Origin: Ligustrum vulgare
Taxonomy: Eukaryota > Streptophyta > Magnoliopsida > Lamiales > Oleaceae
Length of the DNA stretch: 64,000 nt
NCBI GenBank assembly: GCA_963555705.1
Contig: OY743171.1
Location: 22,629,352-22,693,351 of the forward strand
Direction of reading: 5' to 3'
Shown: in pieces, positions 1-11,522 of the stretch
Numbering within the stretch: the stretch's first letter is position 1
Layout of the letters: each line of letters begins with the position of its first letter
The notes under the pieces: model-generated
Databases searched by the model: none
What the model was told of the DNA's origin: nothing
What the model saw: only the letters and a program-made list of their open reading frames with translations
Program-made: the position numbers and the translations under genes

Positions 1-784
1 AACAAGACCTGTTCATGTACGGTTACCGTGAAAATATAACACTTTCATCAATATAACCCAATTTGTTAAGAGATATGAATAGTGTTAATCTCATTGCAAC
101 CAATTATGTTATTCACCTCTTATCTTAGTTGATCTTTTTATGATTGAAAACACTTTTTCAACTCATAACTTCACCTCGACCGAGGAATTTACATCAACTT
201 AAGTGGGTGAAATACAGGTTATAATCTCCTACTACCCAGGAGTGATGAATCTCATATTCGATATACCTAACCTTCATATGACTCTCACTACTCAAGAACC
301 AACATCAAGGCTCGCCAAAGCATAGCAATCCTCATATAAGATTCTATGACGTCCTTAAGCAAAGGACCAAATCCACAACCGTGCATTATAGATTCACCAC
401 TGACACTTGGATAGTTATCTATGTGGAATCTCTAGGCGGGTCATCCAATACTTTGTTCATCTTACAATGCATCCATGTGTTCATTCGAACGTCCCTCTAC
501 ATTCTAACTTGTAAGATAAGCTACTTTCTTCATAAGAAAGAAATGCAACACATGCTAGTCTAACTGCAACAACAATATCCATATCTCATTGTTACTTCGA
601 CTAGGGACAATTTTAGAATAAATTATAAATGACTTATATCTTACAATCACAACACCTTGTGACTTACAAGTTATTTAAATTTACTCTACGGACTCTATAT
701 TTAAATGATGAGTTAAACTTAATGCAATAATAGATCTGCATTTATTGAGACAATGATAATATATGTGCTATGTTATCCAACAAT
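1..784 (-). repeat. 3' end and probable 3' LTR of decayed copia element A
   Basis: This lies downstream, on the minus strand, of a recognisable copia RT-RNase H remnant. The minus-strand sequence TGTTGGATAACATAGCAC begins near 784 and looks like a copia LTR start. It is preceded by a purine-rich stretch near 790-825 that could be the polypurine tract. The rest is AT-rich with no coding frame of note; a 60-codon plus-strand frame at 381-563 is not credible. The matching 5' LTR was not found and the other end may lie outside the window. Confidence 0.35.
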
Positions 785-984
785 TGGATTTAGAGCATAA
801 CATTAATATTCTCCAGCTAGATCCAATAACTCATGTATCTTATACATAATGAGTTTATATGATAATCATATTCCTATTGGAATAGTGGTTTTACAGGTGG
901 ATCTTCGATATGTAACTCTTCACATATTCAACCTTCTCAAGGTTAGTGGGCATGCATTTTATTTTTCTACAACCTTCGAATGAG

Positions 985-2460
985 ATAGTAGCCCCTAAAT
1001 ACATACTCAGATCATTGATGAGACCCATTTCCCTCGCTTGCACGATGGCTCCATTGTCGTCACAGTACTCATTATTGGAGCTAAAATGCTAGGAGCACTT
1101 ATAGTTCACTAATAAACTTAACGATCGAGATTGCTTCACAAGCACATATGTATTTGGTCTCTATTGTATAGTTAGTGGTCTCCCTTGTTTGAACCATTTC
1201 AAACTGACCACACCATAACTATGTCTTAATTAACAGTTAGACTGAATATTTTTCCTTTATCCTTTTCCGAACTAAAGGATGGTATCTTTATACCTAAAGA
1301 CTATAAGTCTACGTTTCTTTTCATGTCTATTGTATTCTTGGTACTTCTCAACTGCTCAATAATACAAAAAGTGTCTTACATAATGTCGCGTTTAAGAAGA
1401 TCTTATTGTTAAACAATCAAGTATCTTCTATGTATTATTCTTTCTCAATGTGTGTTTTATACACCATTTTGAGAAGATTAACTCAAAAAATTTGGGATAG
1501 AATCCTACGTTGGATTCATTTATGCTAACCCCATTAACATTTTATCTATGTACATGGATTGAGAAATCAAAACAATTTTCCAAATCTATCTCTTTCGATT
1601 TTGGTTCCTAAAGTGAAGGTCTTATTTCTCATCTCCAGCATGGAGAAATTTTAAATAATTACACTTTCACTTTAAAAGTTAGAGATTCAACTTTTGATCA
1701 ATAATATGTCATCTACATATAGTATCTGAAATATTGAACACTCCCACTAACCTTTTATAAACAAACATGATTCATCTACAATTTTTGATAAAATTAAACA
1801 TTTTGATTATCTTATCAAAATTAAGATTATCACTCCGTGTGGCTTGCTTTAATCCATAATTAGGTCTTTGTAGCTAGTATACTATGTTTATATATTTAAG
1901 GATTCAAAAATCCCATGATCACAGCATGTTGCTACCGCAAGAAAAATCTAAATTGACTAAGAGTAAACACATTTATAGCCCATGGGTCTTACCCATTACA
2001 GGGGAATCAAGCAAGTTCCAAAACTTGTTTTTATCTCGGATTCTATGACTTTCTGCCATCTCGTTTAGTGAACTTTTGACTTAACTTCTATGTAAATATA
2101 TGCTCATTATCCTTGACGACTAATACAATATTAGTAATCAGGGATGTGTAACTCAATGGAGTATACATGATCCTAATATCTTGACATGGAGCTAGTGCAT
2201 TCTTAGTCATCACCACATTTTGACTTCTGAGTAACGAGCGTGTCCCAAGCATCAATATGTACCTTATCCAATGTAAACACATATTCTAGCTTAATTAATC
2301 GGTTAAGTATATATATGTGTGTATTCATGAACTCTTTCATATTCTAATTTTACTCCCAATGTTTTCTCTTAGATGAACTGTTCCTCTAAGATATTGACAA
2401 AAACGAAGATAAATTTTCTTTCTCGATAGAAACGTAGAAATAATATTCAATCATCTTTTG
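985..2460 (-). pseudogene. Copia element A: decayed RT and RNase H
   Basis: Read on the minus strand in shifting frames, this stretch holds the copia RT catalytic block LYVDDILLI (about 1697-1728). Further downstream is an RNase H block, with a W-K-x-x-K-Q stretch followed by T-I-E-T-K-Y-I (about 1133-1230), and then a Y-C-D-D-N-G-A block near 1050-1080. The order RT then RNase H with no integrase after them is the Ty1/copia order. Stops and frameshifts are frequent, so it is a pseudogene. The upstream RT part runs into the (AT)n tract at 2473-2550. Element lineage within copia is not assigned. Confidence 0.7.
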
Positions 2461-2468
2461 GATATCCC

Positions 2469-2472
<4 letters not shown>

Positions 2473-2550
<78 letters not shown>
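2473..2550. repeat. (AT)n microsatellite
   Basis: About 78 bp of uninterrupted AT dinucleotide inside copia element A. Frames that read through it as alternating Tyr-Ile are artefacts. Confidence 0.97.
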
Positions 2551-2554
<4 letters not shown>

Positions 2555-2723
2555 CTTAGGATGTTGCTCATCCAAATTTGGTATACTTCTAATAAGTATT
2601 GAGGTCTTAAATCTTAACGAGGGGAAGATTAGACCTTTGAAATCCATATCTTATATGGACTTCATCAACCAATTATCATGGAACATGACAAAGTGTGTAA
2701 CACAAAGCTCCAAAAATAGTTTT

Positions 2724-3358
2724 TGTAACGACCCGGCTCCCTCGCTGGGGCCTTCTCCAGAAGTGGATTTTTGCCTTCCGCAGGATTCCATGAATCTTTG
2801 TACTTAACCCAATCCTACGGAAGGCAAAAATCCACTTCTGGAGAAGGCCCCAGCGAGGGAGCCAGAGGGAGTGGAAAGACCATGAGTGCGACACGGAGAA
2901 GGCCCCAGCGAGGGAGCCGGGTCGTTACAAAAAATCCTGCTACCATTAGACCAATGGTAGCAGGATTTTTTGTAACGACCCGGCTCCCTCGCTGGGGCCT
3001 TCTCCGTGTCGCACTCATGGTCTTTCCACTCCCCCCTGGCTCCCTCGCTGGTGGTCTTTCCACTCCCCCTGGCTCCCTCGCTGGGGCCTTCTCCAGAAGT
3101 GGATTTTTGCCTCCCGCAGGATTCGAACCTTGCACCTAGGGGTTAAGTACAAAGATTCATGGAATCCTGCTACCATTAGACCACGTGGTCTAATGGTAGC
3201 AGGATTCCATGAATCTTTGTACTTAACCCCTAGGTGCAAGGTTCGAATCCTGCGGGAGGTCCACTTCTGGAGAAGGCCCCAGCGAGGGAGCCAGGGGGAG
3301 TGGAAAGACCATGAGTGCGACATGGAGAAGGCCCCAGCGAGGGAGTCGGGTCATTACA
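2724..3358. mobile_element. 635-bp palindromic TG..CA element, target duplication GTTTT
   Basis: The left end reads TGTAACGACCCGGCTCC and the right end is its near-exact complement, ending in GGGTCATTACA. The pentamer GTTTT flanks both sides (2719-2723 and 3359-3363), as expected for an LTR-type integrase. Inside are nested hairpins: one folds around about 2805, one around 2955 and one around 3181, where the centre is the perfect palindrome GACCACGTGGTC. Repeated blocks of the type GAAGGCCCCAGCGAGGGAGCC occur in both orientations (given here in part only: GGCCCCAGCGAGGGAGCC). There is no coding capacity; long frames through it on both strands are by-products of the palindrome. It sits in copia element A. 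It may be a folded-back LTR or SINE/LTR chimera. Confidence 0.8.
3105..3262. other. Two divergent tRNA-like Pol III promoter copies
   Basis: On the plus strand TGGTCTAATGG (about 3185-3195) fits an A box and GGTTCGAATCC (about 3239-3249) fits a B box, spaced as in a tRNA gene. The same pair is mirrored on the minus strand (about 3177-3105), the two copies meeting head to head at the palindrome near 3181. This is the hallmark of a tRNA-derived SINE head. I do not see a good acceptor stem, so it is not called as a working tRNA gene. Confidence 0.6.
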
Positions 3359-3363
3359 GTTTT

Positions 3364-3620
3364 GGAGATTTTGCGTGGCTTCATCAATAATTGCATCAAT
3401 TGCAATCTTTGTCCTTTCAAATTCGCCATTGTGCCGAGGCGTATTTGAAAGGTTTATTTATGCAAAAATTATGTTCTCACAACATAATCTTGAAGTCAAT
3501 CATTTTAAAATATTTTTCACATTGATTAAATCTAAGTGCTTTGAATATTTTTCTCATTTTAGCCTTCTAATTTATATCTGTATTATTTGAACTTTTCAAA
3601 CTCCCAGATTTCAATTTCAT
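3364..3620 (-). pseudogene. Copia element A: integrase remnant
   Basis: On the minus strand a short block P-R-H-N-G-E-F-E-R-T-K (about 3405-3440) resembles the end of the copia integrase core, where the catalytic Glu lies in a H-N-G-x-x-E-R context. Here the Glu before Arg is kept. Upstream sequence is frame-broken. The 635-bp palindrome separates it from the RT remnant. Decay is heavy, so the limits are approximate. Confidence 0.45.
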
Positions 3621-5220
3621 TATAAATAACAATGACAATCATGGTTATCTAATGATTAAAGATCACTCTGACATATGTCCACTTACATCCGAATGTAACT
3701 GGCTGAGTGGATCAACCATCCCACTTTTCCTTTTTCAAAGAAAAATTGACTTGCCAATTTACCTCCAAGTTGAGATATACATATATCTCTATTAATTGAA
3801 TCAGTCAGGTGTCAGATTTAATTGTGACTTCTTCTTTGCCTTATCAATATTCAGAATGTATACTATTTATTACTTACCTCACTTCCATAGTATCCCATCT
3901 AAGTTAACGGATAACTATTATTCTTAATTAAAGAGGATAATCACTTCATGTCCAAATAAGAGTGGAAGTATTGTTCTTCATAAGAACTGTAATTAACAAT
4001 TGTCTAATTTTAAACTGAATGAGAAGGCAAAAATAGGTGATAGTTTCTTAAGCTGCTCAAGCAACATTTGCTTAACCTACAAATAGGTATATCATCATTT
4101 TTTGCAATTATTCTACTTTTAGTCATTGTATATTATCGATATCTAAAACTCGATTGGATAAGTGGATTATTTATCCACTATCAAATAGAAAACTGAAGTA
4201 GAAGATTCACCAAACTTCTCACTTCTTCAGTTCGGTTAAGGAAGCCTCGTAATTATAAATTTAGTGTCCTATTATTGGCATGTTTGAGAAGAGTATTCTC
4301 GATCATATCGTATTTGAGATCAGTTCTCAAAGGACGATGTCAATTCAAGGATTGCAGTCCAATGAACTTACTTAGTGTCAATTACACTATATAAGTTCAC
4401 GTAATAACTCAAGTTTTAAAACTCGTACAACAACAATAATAAATTAAAAATAGAATCACGTATGATCGTGCATAATCAATTTAATAAGGTCTTTTATTAA
4501 ATCGATTACTCCCACTATTTTACTGGAATTAATGACCATCTGCATTAATCTCATAAAATCCTGTTAGATTCACAGTGGACTAGAATCCCCTTGTTCTATT
4601 AAAACCTTGAGTGACTCAACAAGTTATAATAAAACATCCAGGTAGATACTCCTATCAATCACATCTCCATGTGACTCTTAAATCATTAAGTAGACAACTC
4701 TTTGTTGCATACATCTTATGTATTTACTTGACTGTACCTCCAAAATCTCATCTCCTTGAATGACTCAACAAAAGATAGATTTCGGTTAAATTTTACCCAT
4801 AGTTCAGAAACATCTTATGTTTCATAGTGATAAAACACACATTCCCACTTCCAGCCTTGAGTGACTCAACAAATCGCATCGGGGGCGGATTCTGGTTTTT
4901 CACTATAACAATGGAAGACATTTTGTATTAACCAATTAATGTGAATTTAATAAATTGCTTCCAAAATTATATCCCTTTGATTTACTAAATAAAGGATGTA
5001 GTTTTGGTTAAGTCCGACCCATTGCTCAGAAGTATCTGATACTTCATAATGAGAAACATATCTACCAACAAGTAACCTTGAGTGACTTAAAAAGCTGACA
5101 TCGATAGTAAACTCCGATTTTTCATTATAATAATGGAAAGCATATAACTTAATATAATTTTAAGTAAGGGGTTTTGTCTCATCATTCCTATGTATATTAA
5201 CTAATATCAACCATGCAATT
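3621..5220. repeat. AT-rich non-coding tract with four CCTTGAGTGACTCAACAA repeats
   Basis: There is no credible coding frame. The motif CCTTGAGTGACTCAACAA occurs at 4615-4632. Variants follow at 4754-4771, 4855-4872 and 5076-5093, at uneven spacing (139, 101 and 221 bp). The core TTGAGTGACTCAA is an odd palindrome with a TGACTCA bZIP-type half. The tract is probably the 5' part of copia element A, but I cannot prove it. Confidence 0.4.
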
Positions 5221-5237
5221 AATCATACATATAATAT

Positions 5238-5358
5238 TATTGTAGCTGACTATGGACAATGTCCCCTGATCGAATGCAATGTCCCCTAGGAATTGACCAA
5301 CTCGTCTTCTTCATGGCTCGAGAAGACTAGATAGATATTGTCCATAGTCAGCCACAAT
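5238..5358. repeat. Short foldback with 16-bp perfect inverted repeats
   Basis: GCTGACTATGGACAAT at 5245-5260 is exactly complementary to 5337-5352, and the match extends outward a few bases with one mismatch. The loop contains two copies of ATGTCCCCT-like sequence. It could be a tiny MITE or a hairpin; no clear target duplication was found. Confidence 0.55.
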
Positions 5359-5390
5359 ACGAATGCTAAATGTAATAATCTTCATCTGCT

Positions 5391-7404
5391 GTTGCAACCT
5401 GTATCCTATACTAGTTGTTTTCTTGTGGTCAGCTGCAACATGTATCCTAAACTAGTTGGCATGCAGGCCTGTGTCAAATGGACGTATAGGCCCATATCTA
5501 CAAATTAGAGCTCGCAGGCCCAAATAAATTAACTAATAAATTAAATAATTGACACGCAGGCCCAATTAAATAATAATAAGTTAGCAGCCCAGCCCAACCA
5601 ACCAACAAAAGAAGAATAAATTAACCATCCAACCAATCACATGGGTCGAGTCCATAACCTTCCACTAAATACGCATTCATCATATAAATGTATAAAAATA
5701 TAATATCTAATATTATATAAATACTTTTCAAGTTTCTAGCAATTTAGGTCGTTTAAACTAATTTAGATAAAATAGGTCGGAACAATAATTAATTAACTAA
5801 CTTTAGTTGGCGGGTTTTATTTAATTAAAATCATATTTTAATCAAATTCCAAATTAGAGTTCAACTCTAATTCCAAAAGAGGTAAATTAAATTAACATCT
5901 TAATTTAGGATAAAACTCCTAAAATAATAAAATTCAATTTAGTAATTAATTAATCAAATTAATCAATTACTTTAATTGACAGGTTTATTTAATTAAAATC
6001 AAATTTTTATTAAATACTAAATTAGAGTTCAACTCCGGGGTTAATTGAATTTAGGATCAAATCCTAAATAATATTTAATTAATAATCAATTAATCGAATT
6101 AACTAATTATTAAATTTAATTTAATTAAAATCAAATTTTAATTAAACACCAAATTAGAGTCCAAATCCTAATTCTAAAATTATGGCAAATTGAATTAACA
6201 TTTTAAATTAGGATAAAACTCCTAAATAAAATAAAATTCAATTTAGGGTCAAAGTTATACATTTTGTTAAAATCTAATTTTAACAATTATTTAAAAGTCG
6301 TGAATTTTAAAATAAAATTTTGTATTGGGTCAAAATTAAATTATGTTCAGAGTTTTAAATTGGTTTGAAAATCCAATTTAAAATCCATTTTAAGATTGCA
6401 TTCAAATTCAATTTGAAAAATTGAATTCTGGCCCACTTTAACCATTCAATTTCGAAAATTGTAGAATGGCCTATTGTCCTTTCAAAAATAAAACTTTCAC
6501 CCTTATTTGTTAATTACAGACAGGGGTTCTAGGTTTCGTAAATTGCAACAGAGCCCCCCGCACCCAAAATCCTCAAACCCGAAAGTCTGACTGAACCCAA
6601 CTTGAGGCACCGAATCGTCGACAGTGCGAAACTCTGCAAATAACAGTAGCGCGAAGGCGCTGCTGACTAACCTGCAGCGGCAACGTTGCCTTTACAGCAA
6701 GTGCTCTACCGCGCTGCTGCCCAGTCTCTGGCAGCAGTACAACACCACCTTCATCTGAGCCGCTGCCAGATCGCCTACTGTTCCAACTCCAATTTTTCGA
6801 CCAATATTAATTTTCTTTTCTAAATCAAATTTTGAACAAAAAACCAATTTTCTCAAAAGCTAGATAACAAGAAAATTACTTCAATCACATTGAGTTTATC
6901 AAAGAATTAAACAAATTCTAACAAGTAACAAGGTAGGCCCACTATAAAGTTTCAGGTTATACATGCACAACGAGAATTAAAAGAAAACCAAAACCATAAC
7001 CCGGATCAACATTGCACTTAGATAGAATTTGTGATGAAGATAATATATTTAATGAATGCCGTGAATCTGAAATCTAAAACAGGAGGTACAATCTTGTCAC
7101 CATCAGCTATCCAACTGTCCAGCCTCTAACAGAAATCTACACAGTGAGTTGAATCTGGAACTCCATCTATCTTCAATAATTGGAATGGATTTGAGAGAAT
7201 ATTGGTTTTTCTCTTTGTGTTAGCAAGAGAAAAACCCTGCGCTAGAAATGCAACTCTCTCTATTCTCTTTTCTTGCAACTAAATCTAGTCTTGTAGGTTT
7301 AAGTGATACCCTAATTAGGGTTAAGATAGTGGGCTTGGGCCATTCTTGTCCAACGAGTAACCCAAGTCTGGCCCAACCAATTGGGCTTGGATACTATTCC
7401 AACA
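5391..7404 (-). repeat. LTR-like AT-rich region with internal repeats
   Basis: The minus-strand end at 7404 begins TGTTGGAATAGTATCC, a typical copia LTR start. Between 5805 and 6260 an AT-rich unit around AAATTAGAGTTCAACTC recurs three times at about 135-165 bp. A GC-richer island lies at 6545-6790. No coding frame is seen. The inner border, primer site and partner LTR were not identified, so the call is tentative. Confidence 0.35.
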
Positions 7405-8363
7405 TTCTACTCTATCTTCTCTGAACATCTCTAGCAACCCATAACAACTTCTCTTTTCCATTCACATCTCATCATTACTCTACATGCATGGATCTCAGAA
7501 GCCATCCCTAGGGACACTATCCAGACACGATGGTAAGACACATTGGAAGAAGGTTTGTATTCTTTCTCATTTCCATGTTCGGTACAGTTTCTAAAATTTG
7601 AAAGGATTCATCGCTAGACCTCATCAGCAATACACCACTACAAATATTGATTTGTTTAAGATGTTTCCCTCCAACCATCCACAACCTGAAGCCGTCAGTC
7701 AAAAATCTGCTTAACAAAAAGACTTTGAACATCAAGTTTTCTTCATTGTCTCCGACCTAGCCGTGGTCGAAGGACATCAAAACGAAAAATATTTCACGAT
7801 AAAGGGTGGGAACTAATCAAATTTTTATTCACCAAGAGGCGAGCAAGAATTGGACTATCACCCAACTGAAGAACCACTAGGACGTGATGCAACGATAGCA
7901 CAAGCTCCTCTTCGAATTGGTACATTATACGGGGGTTGAGTTAGGGTTCAACCATGGGAATCGGATTCATGCTTCAAAGTTGTGGTGGGAGAAGAAATAC
8001 AGGTCTTCCATTCTTTCCACCCCTCTTCAAAATAATGACTTGTTTGATGAAGTTGGATAATGAAAATTTTATAGCTTATTATAAGAACTAGGTGTTTTGT
8101 AATTTTTTTGGTAAACACAGCCATTATCAAAATGTTTTTTAAAACTCGAACTCATCTTTCAAAAGTTTGCTTTCAGCTATGGTTTTTTTAAATTGTGTAT
8201 CTATCCATCTATCAATTAATTTGAAAATAGCACGTCGCTTTTCGTTCATTCAGTTGCTTTCTACCTTTATCGATTGAAGTTAGTCACCTTCCTATTCTAT
8301 TTTTGCTTCCATAAGCGTCATTTCCAAGAACTACCTTCCTCAACCGCTAAGGAAGATCGGACA
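7405..8363. other. No recognisable feature
   Basis: Mixed sequence between the LTR-like region and the chromovirus target site. Short minus-strand frames at 7517-7735 and 7948-8130 show no motif I recognise and no intact gene structure. Confidence 0.3.
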
Positions 8364-10111
8364 GGCTATGTAATACCCTAAGTTTAAAATCTTAAACCTA
8401 GGCGTATTAACTTCCTTTTACTTTAAATGAGGAATTAAAAAATTTCAAACACTAAGATTTTCATTTATTATTATTTTTTTTTATAAAATTTTACAAAAAT
8501 CTCGATAGAGTCTCCTCTATAAATTTGACTTAACCAACATGTAGAGGGACCTTATAACCAACATAACAATTTAAATCATCAAACACAACCCATTCAGCAT
8601 CCAACATTCTGCCAAAATTCAAAATCAATCTCAAACTTAAATAAATTTAAACCATGAGTTCCATTTAACTAAATGGAGGGTTAATGAACTACTAAATAGA
8701 TAAATGACTTATCAAAACTAAATCCAATAAAAAATTTAAAAGAATGAATTAATAAAATAATAATTAAAACATTTATGTAAATCCCAACTCAAACTTTATT
8801 TAAAAATAAGTAATCTTGGTACTGTGCGAGTCTGCCACCAAATGCTCTATCCTTATATCATCTAGCTTTCATCACCTGAAATGTTGGGAAGGGATTGGGG
8901 TGAGTTAAAGCTCCGTAAGTAAACTTTATGCACGTGATGCATGCTCATGACATGAGATGCTTTAAACTTTGAAATATGTATCCCCCTTCACTTTAACCTT
9001 TCAAAACTTTCAAAATTTTCAAACTTTCACTTAAATATTTCAAAACTTTTACTTCATTTCCATCGTAAGCTCACTTGATGTATCTTCTAGTCAATCGGAG
9101 AGCTGTGGGCAATTCTTATTTGGAACTAGGTTAACATTCACATTTCCACCGCAAAGCGGTTTAATAGTCCACTGCAAAATGGTTGAACATTCCTTCCTCA
9201 AAGCGACTTAATTCGGGTACTCCGGTCCCCCGCATCCCATTTCTCACTTATTTATTTAATGGTATAGAAGTACACCCATTATCTTTCTTAAAACATGATA
9301 TACATATCTTTTGAGAAAACTTTCGCTTTTCCACATTTTTCATTTAAAAGAACGTTTGCTTTCTGAACTCAATGACAGTGCATGCTTGATGATGCAATGA
9401 ATGATAACATGCATGTTTGAACATTTCCTTAATAGTACATACATGTATAAAGTCAATGAAAAGCATCACAAGCAGTAAATTGCAAGAATGTTATTTATGC
9501 ACGTTAATTACACATTAAACCTTCAACTTTGATGAAAATAGGAGAAGTTTACTTACATGGCGTCCTTAATATTTACTGTTATTTGAATTTGCAAGTGGAA
9601 GAGTCCGGATGCCCGTAACGTCAATGTGCTCAAAAACCCTAATTTATATCCACTCATAAATAAAGTATGACTTTTAGTAAAAATAACATTTAAAACTCCT
9701 AAGCAATGTCAAAACTTCCATGTGACTTACAGTTTAACCGAAACTTGTCCTTAAGCTATGTCAAGTATAAATAATACCACATCAAAACGAGAATAAGTTC
9801 AAGAGCCAAATTTAAATCTTACTTATGAAATTACACAAAAGTCAAGACTATAAAATATTATCACAACTTAAATTTCACATGAATAATCCCAATTAGCATT
9901 CTAACTTTTCAAAATCTAAAAACATTGAAAATAAGGTTTTCAATCATATTAAACCTAAAATAAATTAAACATGATCTCAAATTTCTTCAATTCCCAGATC
10001 TGAAAATTACAATTTCTAACTCAGATAATTAAATTAAAAATATAAATGGAACAAGCTAAATCTAGTATTTTCAAATCTGAAACTTAGTAAACAGATATTA
10101 TATATAGTAAT

Positions 10112-10134
10112 ACACACACACACACACACACACA
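10112..10134. repeat. (CA)n microsatellite
   Basis: A short run of CA dinucleotides inside the LTR of the Tekay-like element. Confidence 0.9.
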
Positions 10135-10175
10135 AGATTTCGTGTGTAAAATCCAATTATTTGCACGTATAAAAC

Positions 10176-11522
10176 TAAGGTTCTAAAAAGCGTAATGCGT
10201 TGCGAGGCGTCGAGATCAAGAATCACAAGTTTAAGTGTATCAATGCGAAGAATAGCGTCATAATGCGTTTCATATTTTTAATATTATTTTAATTACATTT
10301 GAGACATTAAATATATATTTATATAAAAAAATAGATTTTTTTTTTTACCTAAAAACACAAGATAAAAAATAATAATTAAATTTTAAACAACCTATTTGAT
10401 ATTCCAAAATATCAAATTTGGTCAATTTTCGTTTTATAACACTGAGATTCCAAATTACCAAACAGAGGCATCCTTTCTTCTTTAGAAATTTTCAGCAACT
10501 AGACCAAATCCAAACAAAAATCAGTTCCCATTTTCACAAGATCAACCCAACGCTGATATTTCATCTCTCTACAAGAATACATCTTCTCTTATCTGCTACT
10601 TAATCTCTCCATAAAGAACCCAGCAGAAATTACCTTTCAATGCCGACACTGTCGTCCATTTCTTCTTCAATTAGGTTATTTTCCCGAGTAAGTTTGGTTT
10701 CTGTGGTAGATTATGTGATTTTTTTTCCAAAATGATTTGACGCGGTTTGAAGGTAATGTTAAGGGGGTGATTGTTGATGAAAATGGATTGGATGTGGTTT
10801 ATTGGAGAAATTTAGAAGGGGGAGAAAAGAAAAGAAGTTTCTTTTTTTAAAAATAAAAAGCCTTTCAGAACTTGAAATATGACGGACAAAGTTCTCCAAA
10901 ATCACGAGTTATTGATCTTTCTAACTTTGAACAAAGGCTCGATATTGATAATCTAGAGTAAAGATGTGCTCATTTCCGGGTTTGATAAGTGCTCTGGGCT
11001 CGAAGACTTCCATTCACCTGCAACTATTTGTGGCTGCTGGGTCTTCGATTTTGTGGGGATCTTGAAAATATGGGGAGAAGAATCATGATGTGCTCATTCT
11101 GGTTTTAATTTGTGCTCTAAAATCGAAGATTTCCATTCACCATGTACTGAAGATTACCATTCACCATGTTCTCTTGTTTTTTACAGTCATCCCACATCGA
11201 AACATGATGAGGGATGTGGGAGAGAACCGCCATTACAAAAGGGTTGTTGGGTGGGGGTTCAAACTACAAAAATTACATTAGCGTGGCATATATTTGCATA
11301 TGCCGCCCCAAGTTTTTAGTCTTTTATTATTTCGGTATTTAATTTAATGTGTTCAATCGGTTTTTAATTGATTGAACCGGAAATACCGTTTTTTTAATGG
11401 TTTCGGCCGGTTTATAGCTGTGTAAACGCATTAATGCGCGCATTGGCTATACGCGACACGTTTTCGAGACGCATTGCGCCTAGGCACGCGTAGGCGGCGA
11501 ATTTTCGCGCATTTTAGAACAC
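10176..11522. mobile_element. hAT-like element with 8-bp target duplication TATAAAAC
   Basis: TATAAAAC occurs at 10168-10175 and 11523-11530. The ends share an imperfect inverted repeat around GTTCTAAAA(A/T)GCG, and both terminal regions are rich in GCG-type motifs. There is no transposase. The interior includes a possible captured first exon: ATG at about 10639 opens MPTLSSISSSIRLFSR, Ser/Arg-rich like an organelle presequence, followed by a GTAAGT donor-like site. Two diverged copies of a stretch containing GATTTCCATTCACC-like sequence lie at 10970-11170. The 8-bp duplication fits hAT; the exon capture is inference. Confidence 0.6.

Noticed and set aside
2386..2647. Minus-strand frames of 61 and 66 codons with alternating Tyr-Ile
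   Set aside because: They are translations of the (AT)n tract.
3180..3260. A functional tRNA gene
   Set aside because: A and B boxes fit, but I see no good acceptor stem or clear anticodon arm, and the unit is mirrored inside a mobile palindrome.
2771..3429. Several overlapping frames of 68-122 codons on both strands
   Set aside because: They arise from the palindromic element, where each strand repeats the other; no protein family signal.
784..7404. Pairing TGTTGGATAAC at 784 with TGTTGGAATAG at 7404 as the two LTR starts of one copia element
   Set aside because: Sequences after the first bases do not match, so they are not LTRs of the same insertion.
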